In this document: one piece after another, positions 7,336-15,895 of the stretch
Position numbering within the stretch: the stretch's first letter is position 1
How the letters are laid out: every line of letters starts with the position of its first letter
Assembly: GCA_029552065.1 (NCBI GenBank)
Contig: JAKPEG010000017.1
Coordinates: 1-50,674 of the forward strand
Direction: 5' to 3'
DNA: 50,674 nucleotides
Source of the DNA: Actinomycetes bacterium
GTDB taxonomy: Bacteria > Actinomycetota > Actinomycetes > Actinomycetales > Dermatophilaceae
Notes under the pieces: model-generated
What the model was told of the DNA's origin: nothing
What the model saw: the letters and a program-made list of their open reading frames with translations, nothing else
Database searches by the model: none
Position numbers and translations under genes: made by a program

Positions 7336-9552
7336 ATGGCCGACACCCAGACCGAGTTGCTCGTCGGGGGTATGACCTGCGCCTCCTGTTCGGCGCGGGT
7401 GGAGAAGAAGCTCGGCAAGCTCACCGGGGTCACGGCCGCGGTGAACTACGCGACCGGCAAGGCGTTAGTCATCCACCCCGTCGACGTCGATCTTGCCGAC
7501 CTCGTGGCCGCCGTCGAGTCGGCCGGCTACTCCGCCGAGCCGGCCGTGCCGCCGGTGGTCGGCGGCAGCCCCGACGGCGCGACCTTGTCCGACGAACGGG
7601 AGGACGAGCACACCCGGGCGCTGTGGCGCCGCCTCGTCCTGGCCGTCGGACTCACCATCCCGGTCGTCTTCGTCTCGATGGTCCCCGCGGCCCAGCCGCA
7701 CGGCTGGCCCTGGCTCGTGCTGGCCCTCACCACCCCCGTCGTCACCTGGTGCGCCTGGCCGTTCCACCGGGCGGCCGCCGTCAACCTGCGCCACGGGGCG
7801 ACGACGATGGACACCCTCGTCTCGGGAGGTGTGCTCGCGGCATACCTCTGGTCGGTGTGGATGCTGCTCGCCCACGGCGAGCACGGTCACTTCTACTTCG
7901 AGACGGCCGCGGCGATCACGACCTTCCTCCTGCTCGGGCGCTTTCTCGAGGCGCGGGCCAAGCGCCGCTCCGGTGCCGCCCTGCGGGCGCTGCTGGACCT
8001 GGGCGCGAAAGACGTGTCCGTCCTGCGCGCGGGCGTCGAGAGCCGCATCCCGATCGCCCAGCTGCGGGTCGGCGACCTATTCGTCGTGCGCCCGGGCGAG
8101 CGGGTCGCCACCGACGGAGTGGTGCTCGAGGGGGCCTCCGCCGTCGACGCGTCGTTGCTCACCGGGGAATCGGTGCCGGTCGAGGTCGTCGTGGGTGACG
8201 AGGTCACCGGCGCGACCGTCAACACCTCCGGCCGCCTCGTCGTGCGCGCCGACCGGGTCGGCGCCGACACCCAACTCGCCCAGATGGCGCGTCTCGTCGA
8301 GGCCGCTCAGTCGGGCAAGGCGACGGTGCAGCGGCTGGCCGACCGGGTCTCGGGCATCTTCGTCCCGGTCGTCATCGGCCTGGCTCTGATCACCCTGCTC
8401 GGGTGGCTGCTCACCGGCCACGACGTCGAGTCGGCCTTCGTCGCCGCCGTCGCCGTCCTCGTCATCGCCTGCCCGTGCGCGCTCGGCCTGGCCACCCCCA
8501 CCGCGCTCATGGTGGGCACCGGCCGGGGCGCGCAACTCGGCATCCTCATCAAGGGCCCTCAGGTGCTCGAGTCGACCCGTGCCGTGGACACCGTCGTCCT
8601 GGACAAGACCGGCACGGTGACGACCGGGCGGATGACCGTCCTGGACGTCGTCGCCGCCGAAGGCGAGTCCACCTATCGGGTGCTCGCGCTCGCCGGCGCG
8701 GTGGAAGCCGCCTCGGAGCATCCGATCGCCCGCGCCGTCGCCCAGGCAGCGGGGGATCGACTCGCACCCGTGACCGACTTCCGTAACCACGAGGGGCGGG
8801 GGGTGAGCGGCCGGGTCGACGGGCTCGACGTGCGGGTCGGACGCGCCGACTTCCTCGCCGATGCCGATGCCGACGCCGGCCTCGGCCCCGCGCGACTGCC
8901 GGCCACGCTCGTCGCCGCCGCCGAAGCGGCCCAGGCGCAGGGGCGCACGCCGGTCTGGGTCGCCTGGGAGGGTGCCGTGCGCGGCGTCGTCGTCGTCGCC
9001 GACGGGCTCAAGCCGACTTCGGCCAGGGCCGTCGCGCTGCTGCGCGGTCTCGGGCTGCGCCCGATCCTGCTCACGGGGGACAACGCGAAGGCGGCCGTCG
9101 CGGTGGCCCGCGCGGCCGGCATACCCGACGTGGACGTACGCGCCGACGTGCTGCCCGCGGGGAAGGTCGAGGCGGTGGCCGAGCTTCAGCGACAGGGCAG
9201 GGTCGTCGCGATGGTGGGCGACGGGGTCAACGACGCCGCGGCGCTCGCCCAGGCCGACCTGGGGATCGCGATCGGCACCGGCAGCGACGTGGCGATCGAG
9301 GCTTCCGACCTCACCCTCGTCCGCGGGGACCTGCTCGCGGCGGTCGACGCGATCCGGCTCTCCCGGGCCACGCTCGCGACGATCAAGGGCAACCTCTTCT
9401 GGGCCTTCGCCTACAACGTCGCCGCGATCCCGCTCGCGGCATTCGGGCTGCTCACGCCGATGATCGCGGGTGCGGCGATGGCCTTCTCGTCGGTCTTCGT
9501 CGTCACGAACTCGCTGCGGCTGCGCCGCTTCCGGCCGGTCGATCGGGGCTGA
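7336..9552 (+). CDS. copA: Cu(I)-exporting P1B-type ATPase
   Basis: A 738-residue P-type ATPase. It has an N-terminal HMA domain with GMTCASC at residues ~12-18, membrane segments from ~105, the actuator motif LLTGES, and the membrane CPC metal site in [14 protein letters not shown]. These are followed by the phosphorylation motif DKTGTVTTG, the nucleotide-domain SEHPIA, and the hinge GDGVND. The CPC motif with HMA domain identifies the Cu(I) subgroup. It pumps copper out across the plasma membrane. The start is uncertain: ATG 7336 is preferred, and GTG 7318 is in frame. It is downstream of copZ and the CsoR-like site. Confidence 0.93.
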   Translation: MADTQTELLVGGMTCASCSARVEKKLGKLTGVTAAVNYATGKALVIHPVDVDLADLVAAVESAGYSAEPAVPPVVGGSPDGATLSDEREDEHTRALWRRLVLAVGLTIPVVFVSMVPAAQPHGWPWLVLALTTPVVTWCAWPFHRAAAVNLRHGATTMDTLVSGGVLAAYLWSVWMLLAHGEHGHFYFETAAAITTFLLLGRFLEARAKRRSGAALRALLDLGAKDVSVLRAGVESRIPIAQLRVGDLFVVRPGERVATDGVVLEGASAVDASLLTGESVPVEVVVGDEVTGATVNTSGRLVVRADRVGADTQLAQMARLVEAAQSGKATVQRLADRVSGIFVPVVIGLALITLLGWLLTGHDVESAFVAAVAVLVIACPCALGLATPTALMVGTGRGAQLGILIKGPQVLESTRAVDTVVLDKTGTVTTGRMTVLDVVAAEGESTYRVLALAGAVEAASEHPIARAVAQAAGDRLAPVTDFRNHEGRGVSGRVDGLDVRVGRADFLADADADAGLGPARLPATLVAAAEAAQAQGRTPVWVAWEGAVRGVVVVADGLKPTSARAVALLRGLGLRPILLTGDNAKAAVAVARAAGIPDVDVRADVLPAGKVEAVAELQRQGRVVAMVGDGVNDAAALAQADLGIAIGTGSDVAIEASDLTLVRGDLLAAVDAIRLSRATLATIKGNLFWAFAYNVAAIPLAAFGLLTPMIAGAAMAFSSVFVVTNSLRLRRFRPVDRG

Positions 9553-9584
9553 CCCGCAGCGGGTCTCGGGGCGAGAACGTTGGT

Positions 9585-9590
9585 TAGGCT
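9585..9590 (+). promoter_or_regulatory. Candidate -10 box for leaderless lipoprotein transcript
   Basis: TAGGCT lies 5 nt before the ATG at 9596, with no Shine-Dalgarno sequence in between. This matches the leaderless arrangement seen before several other genes in the window. Confidence 0.45.
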
Positions 9591-9595
9591 GTGAC

Positions 9596-10150
9596 ATGCG
9601 ATGGCCTCACGGGGTGCTCACAGCCGCCGTCCTCCCACTTCTGCTCGCCGCCTGTGCCGGATCGAGCGGTTCGGTGACCGGTGGCACCGGTTCGGTGACC
9701 GGTGGCACCGGTTCGCCGACCACGGGTTCGACGCCCGCGACCGGATCGGCAAGCTCGGCGACTCCCACCTCCCCGCCCACGGGGGCGGCCCCGCCGACGT
9801 CGATCGACCCGCGCACCGACGTCATCCGCCCGAGCGACGCCCCGCCCAAACCCCCGGCGACCATGCCCCCCGTGCCCCCCACGGCCGGGGTCGATCCAGC
9901 CCTCCAGTCCTACGTCGACCTCGCGAAGGCCGACCTGGCCGCCCGCGTCCAGTTGCCGGTCGGCGGCACCATCGACGTCCTCACCGCGATGGTCGTCACC
10001 TGGCCGGATGCCTCGTTGGGCTGCCCCAAGCCGGGGATGGCCTATGCACAGGTGCTGGTGGACGGTTCTCTCATCGTGCTGCGGGCAGGCGACAAGGACT
10101 ACGCCTATCACGCCGGTGGGAGCACAAAACCCTTCCTGTGTGAAAACTGA
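9596..10150 (+). CDS. Secreted lipoprotein with Thr/Ser/Gly/Pro-rich linker
   Basis: A 184-residue protein. A short signal peptide ends in a lipobox (LLLAAC), so the mature protein should be lipid-anchored outside the membrane. Residues ~22-95 are a low-complexity linker rich in Ser, Thr, Gly and Pro, including a duplicated GSVTGGT unit. The C-terminal ~85 residues form a compact domain with VTWPDASLGCPKPGMAY and a final Cys (FLCEN), which may form a disulphide. I do not know a function for this domain. It is monocistronic by position. Confidence 0.8.
   Translation: MRWPHGVLTAAVLPLLLAACAGSSGSVTGGTGSVTGGTGSPTTGSTPATGSASSATPTSPPTGAAPPTSIDPRTDVIRPSDAPPKPPATMPPVPPTAGVDPALQSYVDLAKADLAARVQLPVGGTIDVLTAMVVTWPDASLGCPKPGMAYAQVLVDGSLIVLRAGDKDYAYHAGGSTKPFLCEN
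9668..9709 (+). repeat. 21-bp tandem duplication in the lipoprotein linker
   Basis: Two exact 21-bp copies (9668-9688 and 9689-9709) are followed by a 6-nt partial third copy. They encode a repeated GSVTGGT unit of the surface linker, probably a slippage-derived length-variable tract. Confidence 0.8.
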
Positions 10151-10269
10151 TTCGTCCCTGTGCCTCCCCACAGGAGGATTTGAGGTCTAGCCTCGTCCCG
10201 GGTCTCGTGTGTGTGCGCGAACTCACCCGTGAGGCCCTCCCACCTCATCCACAGAAGGGACGACGTGCT

Positions 10270-13257
10270 ATGGCACGACGCATGGCAATGACGGGCGCGC
10301 TCGCGCTCGCTGCCGCGGGTCTGCCTCTCATCGGGGTAGCGACGCAGGACGCCGCAGCCGCCGCAAGGGGCTCGACGAAGACGTACATCGTCGTCATGAA
10401 GGCCGACCCGCTCGTGCGGGCAGTCGGCACCGAACGCCTGGGATCCGCCGAGGCGAAGGCCAAGGGTGGCTCGCTCAAGGACAGCCACGCCGTGGCAGTC
10501 GCGGGCGCGGGGATACCCGCCTCGGCGAAGCGTGCGGACTTCACCACCGCGCTCAACGGCTTCAGCGTCGAGGCCACCAAGGATGAGGCTGCCAAGCTCG
10601 AGAAGCAGTCCGGCGTCGCCCTGGTCATGCCCGACGAGATGCGTCACATCCAGCGAGACGACTCCGACCAGCGCTACGCCTCGATGCGTTTCGGCGCCAA
10701 CGGCCTCTACGAATTCCTCGGTCTCACCGGCCGGTCGGATGCCTGGGCCAAGGGGATGACCGGCGCCGGGGTGACCGTGGGTGTCATCGACACGGGCATC
10801 TGGCCCGAGCACCCGAGCTTCGCCGACGACGGCAGCTACCCCGCGCACGAGCCCCTCGCCACGACCGACACCGGCGGCAAGGCGCGCTCGGCGTGCGCCT
10901 TCGGCAACACCGCGTTCAACCCCGACGACACCGCGTTCACCTGCAACAACAAGCTCGTCGGCGCGCGTGAATTCCTCGACAGCTACAAGCGCAATACGGG
11001 GCTGGAGAGCTACGAGTTCGACTCCGCCCGCGACAACGAGGGACACGGCACCCACACCGCATCGACCGCGGCGGGAAATGCAGGCGTCCCCACGCAGATC
11101 TTCGGTGTGCCCAAGGGCGTGACCTCCGGGATCGCCCCGCGCGCGCAGATCATCGCCTACAAGGCATTGGGCGATCTCGGCGGCTACACGAGCGACCTCG
11201 TCGCGGCGATCGACCAGGCGGTCGAGGACAAGGTCGACGTCATCAACTACTCCATCGGTGGTGGCGCGCAGACCGTGAGCGGCGACACGCTCGCCTTCCT
11301 CTTCGCGGCCGACGCCGGTGTCTTCTCGGCCGTGTCGGCCGGCAACAGCGGCCCGGGTGCCAAGACCATCGGCGGTCCCGCGGACGTTCCGTGGGTGACG
11401 GCCGTCGGAGCCAACACCCAGCCGACCTTCTACCAGGGTGCGGTCGTCGCCGGCGGGCTCGTCCTGCGCGGCGCGTCCGTCACCCGTGGCACCTGGCCGG
11501 CGAAGTTCGTCGACGCGGCCAACGCCGGCGGTGAACTCTGCCTCGAGGGCACCCTCGACCCGACGAAGGTCAACGGCGCGATCGTCCTGTGCAAGCGAGG
11601 CGGCAACGGCCGGATCGCCAAGAGCGCCGAGGTCGCGCGCGCCGGTGGCGCGGGCATGGTGCTCTACAACGCCGTCGACGTCGACACCCTGTTCAGCGAC
11701 AACTTCTTCGTCCCGACGGTCATGCTCGACAACACGCCGGGCCTGCAGTTGAAGTCGTGGATCGCCAAGCAGCGCAACCCGATCGGCCTGTTGGTCAACC
11801 TCGGTGTGGGCACGGCACCGTTCTACTCGCCCACGATGGCCTACTTCTCCTCGCGCGGGGAGAACCCGACCGCCGGTGACATCATCAAGCCCGACGTCAC
11901 CGCACCCGGAGTGCAGATCCTCGCCGGCAACACGCCCAAGCCTTCGCCGGGCAGCCAGCCGGCCGGGGAGCTCTTCCAGGCCATCGCCGGCACCTCGATG
12001 TCCAGCCCGGTCGTCGCCGGTTCCTACGCCCTGCTCAAGCAGGCGCATCCGGACTGGTCGGCAGCGGCAGCCAAGTCGGCACTCATGACGACGGCATACA
12101 CGCGGGTCCGGGACAACGACCGGGTGAGCCAGGCAGGTCCCTTCGCCATGGGTGCGGGGATGGCCTATCTCGGCGAGCCGGGAAGCAAGGGTTCGGCCTT
12201 CCAACCGGGCCTGGTCTACGACGCCGGCTTCTACGAATACCTCGGCTTCCTCTGCGCCGAGGGCCGTGAGGCCTTCGGCAACCCCGCCGCGACCTGTGCG
12301 GCGCTCGCGGGGATGGGCGTGCCGACCAGGGCGGCCGACCTCAACCTCGCCTCCATCGGCGTCGAGGCGGTGCCGGGGGCGACCACCGTCACCCGCACCG
12401 TCACGTCGGTGGCGAACCGACCGGTGACCTACCGGGCCTCGGTACAGGCGCCGGAGGGCTACACCGTCACGGTGACGCCCTCGTCGCTCACCCTCGCCCC
12501 GGGCGCCTCCGCTTCCTTCACGGTCACCCTCACCTCGAGCGCGAGCGTGCCGCTGGGGCAGTGGCGGTCCGGTGCGCTCACCTGGGTCGGCGGCGACTAC
12601 CGCGCCCGCAGCCCGCTCGCGGTCAAGGCGGTGCCCATCGCGGCGCCCGCCTCGGTCACCGGCACGGGCACTTCGGGCTCGGCGTCGATCCCGGTCCAGT
12701 TCGGGTTCTCCGGCCCCTACACCGCCACGGCGGGCGGCCTCGTCCCGGCCACCCACACGACCGGCACCGTCGCGCAGGACCCGGACCAGACCTATCCCAG
12801 CCCCGACGACGGGGCCGGGGTCGTGAGCCTGCCGTTCACCCTCTCCGGGGTGGGCCTGGCCCGATGGGCGCTCGAGCTGCCGGGTGACACCGACCTCGAC
12901 CTGTTCCTCCTGGGTCCGGGCGGCAACCTGATCGCGGTGAGCGGCAACTCCGGCACGCACGAGCAGATCGATCTCGTCGCGCCGGCCGACGGCAACTACA
13001 CCCTCGTCGTGCACGGCTGGGGTGTCGGTGCCACGCCGGTCGACTTCGACGTGCGCAGCTGGCTGGTGCCGCTCTCCGGCGGACCGGGGAACTTCGCCGT
13101 GACCAGCGGCGGCTCGAGCACGGCGACCGTCGGTGGAACCACCACGGTGGGCGTCGAGTGGACGGGGCTCACCGCTGGTGAGAGCTACCTCGGGACCGTG
13201 ACCCACCGCAACGGGACCACCGTGCTGGCCAGGACGGTCGTCGCCGTCACCGGCTGA
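10270..13257 (+). CDS. Secreted subtilisin-like serine protease (S8)
   Basis: A 995-residue exported subtilase. A signal peptide (~1-36) is followed by an I9-type propeptide inhibitor (YIVVMK to VVALVMPDE-like region, ~40-130). The catalytic triad is Asp174 (GVIDTGIWP), His259 (NEGHGTHTAS) and Ser576 (AGTSMSSPVVAG). A PA-type insert lies between His and Ser (ICLEG/IVLCKRGGNGRI region), followed by an Fn3-like domain and a C-terminal beta domain with DTDLDLFLLGPGG, resembling a prepeptidase C-terminal module. It degrades extracellular protein. The ATG at 10270 follows AGAAGGGACG. A large antisense open frame here is a codon-bias shadow. Confidence 0.93.
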   Translation: MARRMAMTGALALAAAGLPLIGVATQDAAAAARGSTKTYIVVMKADPLVRAVGTERLGSAEAKAKGGSLKDSHAVAVAGAGIPASAKRADFTTALNGFSVEATKDEAAKLEKQSGVALVMPDEMRHIQRDDSDQRYASMRFGANGLYEFLGLTGRSDAWAKGMTGAGVTVGVIDTGIWPEHPSFADDGSYPAHEPLATTDTGGKARSACAFGNTAFNPDDTAFTCNNKLVGAREFLDSYKRNTGLESYEFDSARDNEGHGTHTASTAAGNAGVPTQIFGVPKGVTSGIAPRAQIIAYKALGDLGGYTSDLVAAIDQAVEDKVDVINYSIGGGAQTVSGDTLAFLFAADAGVFSAVSAGNSGPGAKTIGGPADVPWVTAVGANTQPTFYQGAVVAGGLVLRGASVTRGTWPAKFVDAANAGGELCLEGTLDPTKVNGAIVLCKRGGNGRIAKSAEVARAGGAGMVLYNAVDVDTLFSDNFFVPTVMLDNTPGLQLKSWIAKQRNPIGLLVNLGVGTAPFYSPTMAYFSSRGENPTAGDIIKPDVTAPGVQILAGNTPKPSPGSQPAGELFQAIAGTSMSSPVVAGSYALLKQAHPDWSAAAAKSALMTTAYTRVRDNDRVSQAGPFAMGAGMAYLGEPGSKGSAFQPGLVYDAGFYEYLGFLCAEGREAFGNPAATCAALAGMGVPTRAADLNLASIGVEAVPGATTVTRTVTSVANRPVTYRASVQAPEGYTVTVTPSSLTLAPGASASFTVTLTSSASVPLGQWRSGALTWVGGDYRARSPLAVKAVPIAAPASVTGTGTSGSASIPVQFGFSGPYTATAGGLVPATHTTGTVAQDPDQTYPSPDDGAGVVSLPFTLSGVGLARWALELPGDTDLDLFLLGPGGNLIAVSGNSGTHEQIDLVAPADGNYTLVVHGWGVGATPVDFDVRSWLVPLSGGPGNFAVTSGGSSTATVGGTTTVGVEWTGLTAGESYLGTVTHRNGTTVLARTVVAVTG

Positions 13258-13266
13258 TCCCTCACG

Positions 13267-13302
13267 CGCGGCGGCATACCCCTGCAGGGGTATGCCGCCG
13301 CG
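13267..13302. terminator. Perfect 36-nt palindrome built from the GGCATAC motif
   Basis: Two 18-nt halves are exact inverse complements, centred on CTGCAG and containing GGCATACCCC and its complement. It starts 10 nt after the subtilase stop, so it is well placed to terminate that transcript, although no U-tract follows. It is an inverted pair of the window-wide motif. Confidence 0.75.
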
Positions 13303-13402
13303 TCGCGTCCTGTGTCATCCCTCTCCCGCCCATCCCTGCGGCGACCCCTCTCCCGCTCCGGCCGCGCCCGGGCCACCCCTCCCGCTCGGGCCGTGCCCGG
13401 GC

Positions 13403-13408
13403 TAGCCT
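13403..13408 (+). promoter_or_regulatory. Candidate -10 box for leaderless hydrolase transcript
   Basis: TAGCCT lies 7 nt before the ATG at 13416, with no ribosome binding site. The hydrolase and P450 genes probably share this promoter. Confidence 0.45.
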
Positions 13409-13415
13409 CGGGTCC

Positions 13416-14171
13416 ATGACGATCCCTTGCCTCACCGTCGGTTCCGGCGACCACCACGTCTTCGTCCTGCACGGTTGGTTCGGCTCGGCCGACGGCTGGG
13501 GACTGTTCCCCACCTACCTCGACGGCGAGCGGTTCAGCTACCACTTCACCGACAACCGGGGCTACGGCGCCCGGATGGCCGAGACCGGCGACTACACCCT
13601 CGACGAGGTCGCCGGCGACGTCCTCGCCCTGGCCGACTCCCTCGGCGTGCGCAGCTTCTCGCTCGTCGGACACTCGATGGGCGGCGCGGAGGTGCTGCGG
13701 GTGCTCGCCCTCGCGCCCGACCGGGTCCGCAAGATCGTCGCGATCACCCCGGTCGGCGCCGAGCCCACCCCGCTCGACGAGGCGGGCCACGATCTCTTCT
13801 ACGGCGCGCCCGAGGACCCGGCCAAGCGCTTCGGGATCATCGACTTCACGACCGGCAACCGCAACACCGCCACCTGGGTGCAGTCGGTCGTCGACCACTC
13901 GCTCAGCCATTCGACGGTCGAGGGTTTCCGCGGTGCGCTCGTCGCGTGGGTCACGCCCGACTTCCTCAGCGAGGTCGCCGGGCTGCCGCACCCGATCCTC
14001 GTCATCCCGGGGGAGCACGACCCGGCGCTCGGGGAGGCGACCGTCCGGCAGACCTACGCGCCGCACTTCCCCCACGCCCAGATCGAGGTCATGCCCAACG
14101 CCGGGCACTACCCCATGTTCGAGACACCGGTCCAGCTCGCGACGGTGATCGAGCGCTTCCTCGCCGGCTGA
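13416..14171 (+). CDS. Alpha/beta-fold hydrolase
   Basis: A 251-residue alpha/beta hydrolase. It shows the oxyanion motif HGWFGSADGW (residues ~19-28), the nucleophile elbow GHSMGG with Ser87, a likely acid Asp in GEHDPALG, and the catalytic His in NAGHYPMFE. The substrate cannot be read from sequence; esterase, lactonase or C-C hydrolase activities are all possible. The stop is one base before the P450 start, so the two enzymes are probably made together and may act on the same substrate. Confidence 0.85.
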   Translation: MTIPCLTVGSGDHHVFVLHGWFGSADGWGLFPTYLDGERFSYHFTDNRGYGARMAETGDYTLDEVAGDVLALADSLGVRSFSLVGHSMGGAEVLRVLALAPDRVRKIVAITPVGAEPTPLDEAGHDLFYGAPEDPAKRFGIIDFTTGNRNTATWVQSVVDHSLSHSTVEGFRGALVAWVTPDFLSEVAGLPHPILVIPGEHDPALGEATVRQTYAPHFPHAQIEVMPNAGHYPMFETPVQLATVIERFLAG

Positions 14172-14172
14172 C

Positions 14173-15636
14173 GTGCCGGGCGACCCAGCCGGCTCGACCG
14201 TGGACCGGGAGGCCGTCGCGGGACGCGTGCGGGCGGCATACGCGCGGCTCACCGACGGCGACCGCGCGGCGACCCGGCTCGTCCACGACCCGGCGACCTA
14301 TGTCGGCGGCGTGCCGTATGCCGCCCTCGCGCGGCTGCGCGACGGGCACGGCGTCGTACCGGTTGCCGAGCCGGAGCTGCCCGGCTGGCCCGAGGGGACC
14401 GGCTATTGGCTGGTCCTGCGCCATGCCGACGTCGACCGGGTGCTCAAGGATCCGGCGACCTTCTCGTCGTCGCTCGGCGGCACCCAGATGCGCGATCCGC
14501 GCACGGCCGAGGACCTCGCCTACGTCCGACGGATGATGCTCAACATGGACCCGCCCGAGCACTCGCGGCTGCGTCGGTTGTTGGCGAAGTCGTTCACCCC
14601 CAAGGCGATCGGCGCGCTCGAGGGTCAGGTGCGCGGGCACGTCGACGGGATCGTCGACCGGATGCTGGACGGCGGGTCTCAGGGTGCAGCTCTCGGTGCC
14701 TCGCACGGTGCGTGCGACTTCGCCAAGGATGTGTCGGCCGACCTCCCGCTGCTCACCCTCGCCGACGTCATGGGGGTGCCGCCACCGGACCGATGGCTCA
14801 TGTTCGACTGGGCCAACCGGGTGATCGGCTGGCAGGACCCCGACTACCGGGTGTCGGCCTCCTTCGACCCGGCGGGGGCGACCGAACTGGGGCGGGCGGC
14901 ATACACGCTGCGCCCCCAGCCCGGGCCGGACGGGCTCATGCCCGACCCGCGCAGCCGGGCGGGGATGCCCGACCTCTATGCCTACGCTCACGCCCTCGGC
15001 ACTCTGCGACGCGAACAACCCGGCGAGGACGTGATGTCGATCCTCATGGCCCAGCGCGACGACGTCGGTGGCCAGGGCGGCGAGGCCGGTGGTGGCGGTG
15101 CCGTGTCGGTTGCCGAGTTCGAGAACCTCTTCTGGCTCTTCGCGGTCGCCGGCAACGAGACGACCCGCAACGGTATGCCGGGTGGTCTCGTCGGTCTGCT
15201 CGGCGACCCGGGTGCGCAGCAGGCGCTGCGGGCCGGGCCGGAGGGCATACCGAATGCGGTCGAGGAGATGCTGCGCTGGTGGACGCCGGTGATGACCTTC
15301 CGGCGCACCGCCACGCGCGAGGTTCAGCTGTCCGGGGTGACCCTGCAGCGCGGCGACAAGGTCGTCGTGTCCTTCGCCTCGGCCAACCGCGATCCGGAGC
15401 TCTTCGCCGACCCCGACGTCTTCGACATCGAGCGGGCCAACGCTCGGCGGCACCTCGCCTTCGGCGCCGGACCGCACGTATGCCTGGGCGCGTGGCTCGC
15501 CCGGTCGATGATGACGACGATGTTCACCCAATTGTTGGGACGCACGTCCTGGCTCGAGCCGGCGGGCGAGCCGGTGTGGCTGCAGAGCAACTTCCAGCGC
15601 GGGGTCAAACGGCTGCCGATCACCTGGCGGGCCTGA
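14173..15636 (+). CDS. Cytochrome P450
   Basis: A 487-residue P450. The I-helix oxygen-activation motif AGNETTRN is near residue 327, the ExxR motif is in EEMLRW, and the haem loop FGAGPHVCLGAW has Cys437 as ligand. NETTRN is common in mycobacterial-type CYP124/125/142 enzymes acting on lipids or steroids, so an aliphatic or sterol-like substrate is possible but unproven. It is longer than typical bacterial P450s (~400-420) because of inserts, including a glycine-rich loop near 300-312. No ferredoxin or reductase gene is adjacent. The GTG start follows the hydrolase stop after one base. Confidence 0.9.
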   Translation: MPGDPAGSTVDREAVAGRVRAAYARLTDGDRAATRLVHDPATYVGGVPYAALARLRDGHGVVPVAEPELPGWPEGTGYWLVLRHADVDRVLKDPATFSSSLGGTQMRDPRTAEDLAYVRRMMLNMDPPEHSRLRRLLAKSFTPKAIGALEGQVRGHVDGIVDRMLDGGSQGAALGASHGACDFAKDVSADLPLLTLADVMGVPPPDRWLMFDWANRVIGWQDPDYRVSASFDPAGATELGRAAYTLRPQPGPDGLMPDPRSRAGMPDLYAYAHALGTLRREQPGEDVMSILMAQRDDVGGQGGEAGGGGAVSVAEFENLFWLFAVAGNETTRNGMPGGLVGLLGDPGAQQALRAGPEGIPNAVEEMLRWWTPVMTFRRTATREVQLSGVTLQRGDKVVVSFASANRDPELFADPDVFDIERANARRHLAFGAGPHVCLGAWLARSMMTTMFTQLLGRTSWLEPAGEPVWLQSNFQRGVKRLPITWRA

Positions 15637-15695
15637 GCCCCGCCGGACGACCCGCCACCCTGCTCGCCGCCACCCCGGACCAGGGCTTCGCAGAA

Positions 15696-15734
15696 CGTGA
15701 GACTGTGCACCGGTGGGCGGTGCACAGTCTCACG
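15696..15734. repeat. Long hairpin repeat, copy 2
   Basis: A perfect 17-bp inverted repeat (arms 15696-15712 and 15718-15734) with a 5-nt loop, core GTGAGACTGTGCAC. It differs from copies 1 and 3 at one paired position (C-G for G-C), a compensatory change that keeps the stem. It lies 60 nt after the P450 stop. The rest of the 259-nt gap up to the aminotransferase shows no gene. Confidence 0.8.
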
Positions 15735-15882
15735 AAACGTGCACCCCCGGTGCCTGTCCGCGCCCCGGTGGTGCGACCTCGCGAACGACCTCGCGCAGGC
15801 GGCAGGGCCGCAGGGTCAGGGACCGGTGCCGCCGCCTAAGCGTCGGCGTGCTCATGCCCACCCAGTAACTCGCGCGGCGGCA

Positions 15883-15888
15883 TACCCT
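15883..15888 (+). promoter_or_regulatory. Candidate -10 box for leaderless aminotransferase transcript
   Basis: TACCCT lies 7 nt before the ATG at 15896 and no ribosome binding site is visible. The box overlaps a GGCATAC motif copy at 15879. Confidence 0.4.
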
Positions 15889-15895
15889 TGCGGGC

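Noticed and set aside
10108-13206. A 1032-codon open frame antisense to the subtilase gene
   Set aside because: It has no recognisable domain, is dominated by Arg/Gly/Val-rich low-complexity sequence, and is fully explained by high third-position GC on the coding strand.
15637-15895. Small genes between the P450 and the aminotransferase
   Set aside because: The short frames here only translate the hairpin repeat and have no ribosome sites.
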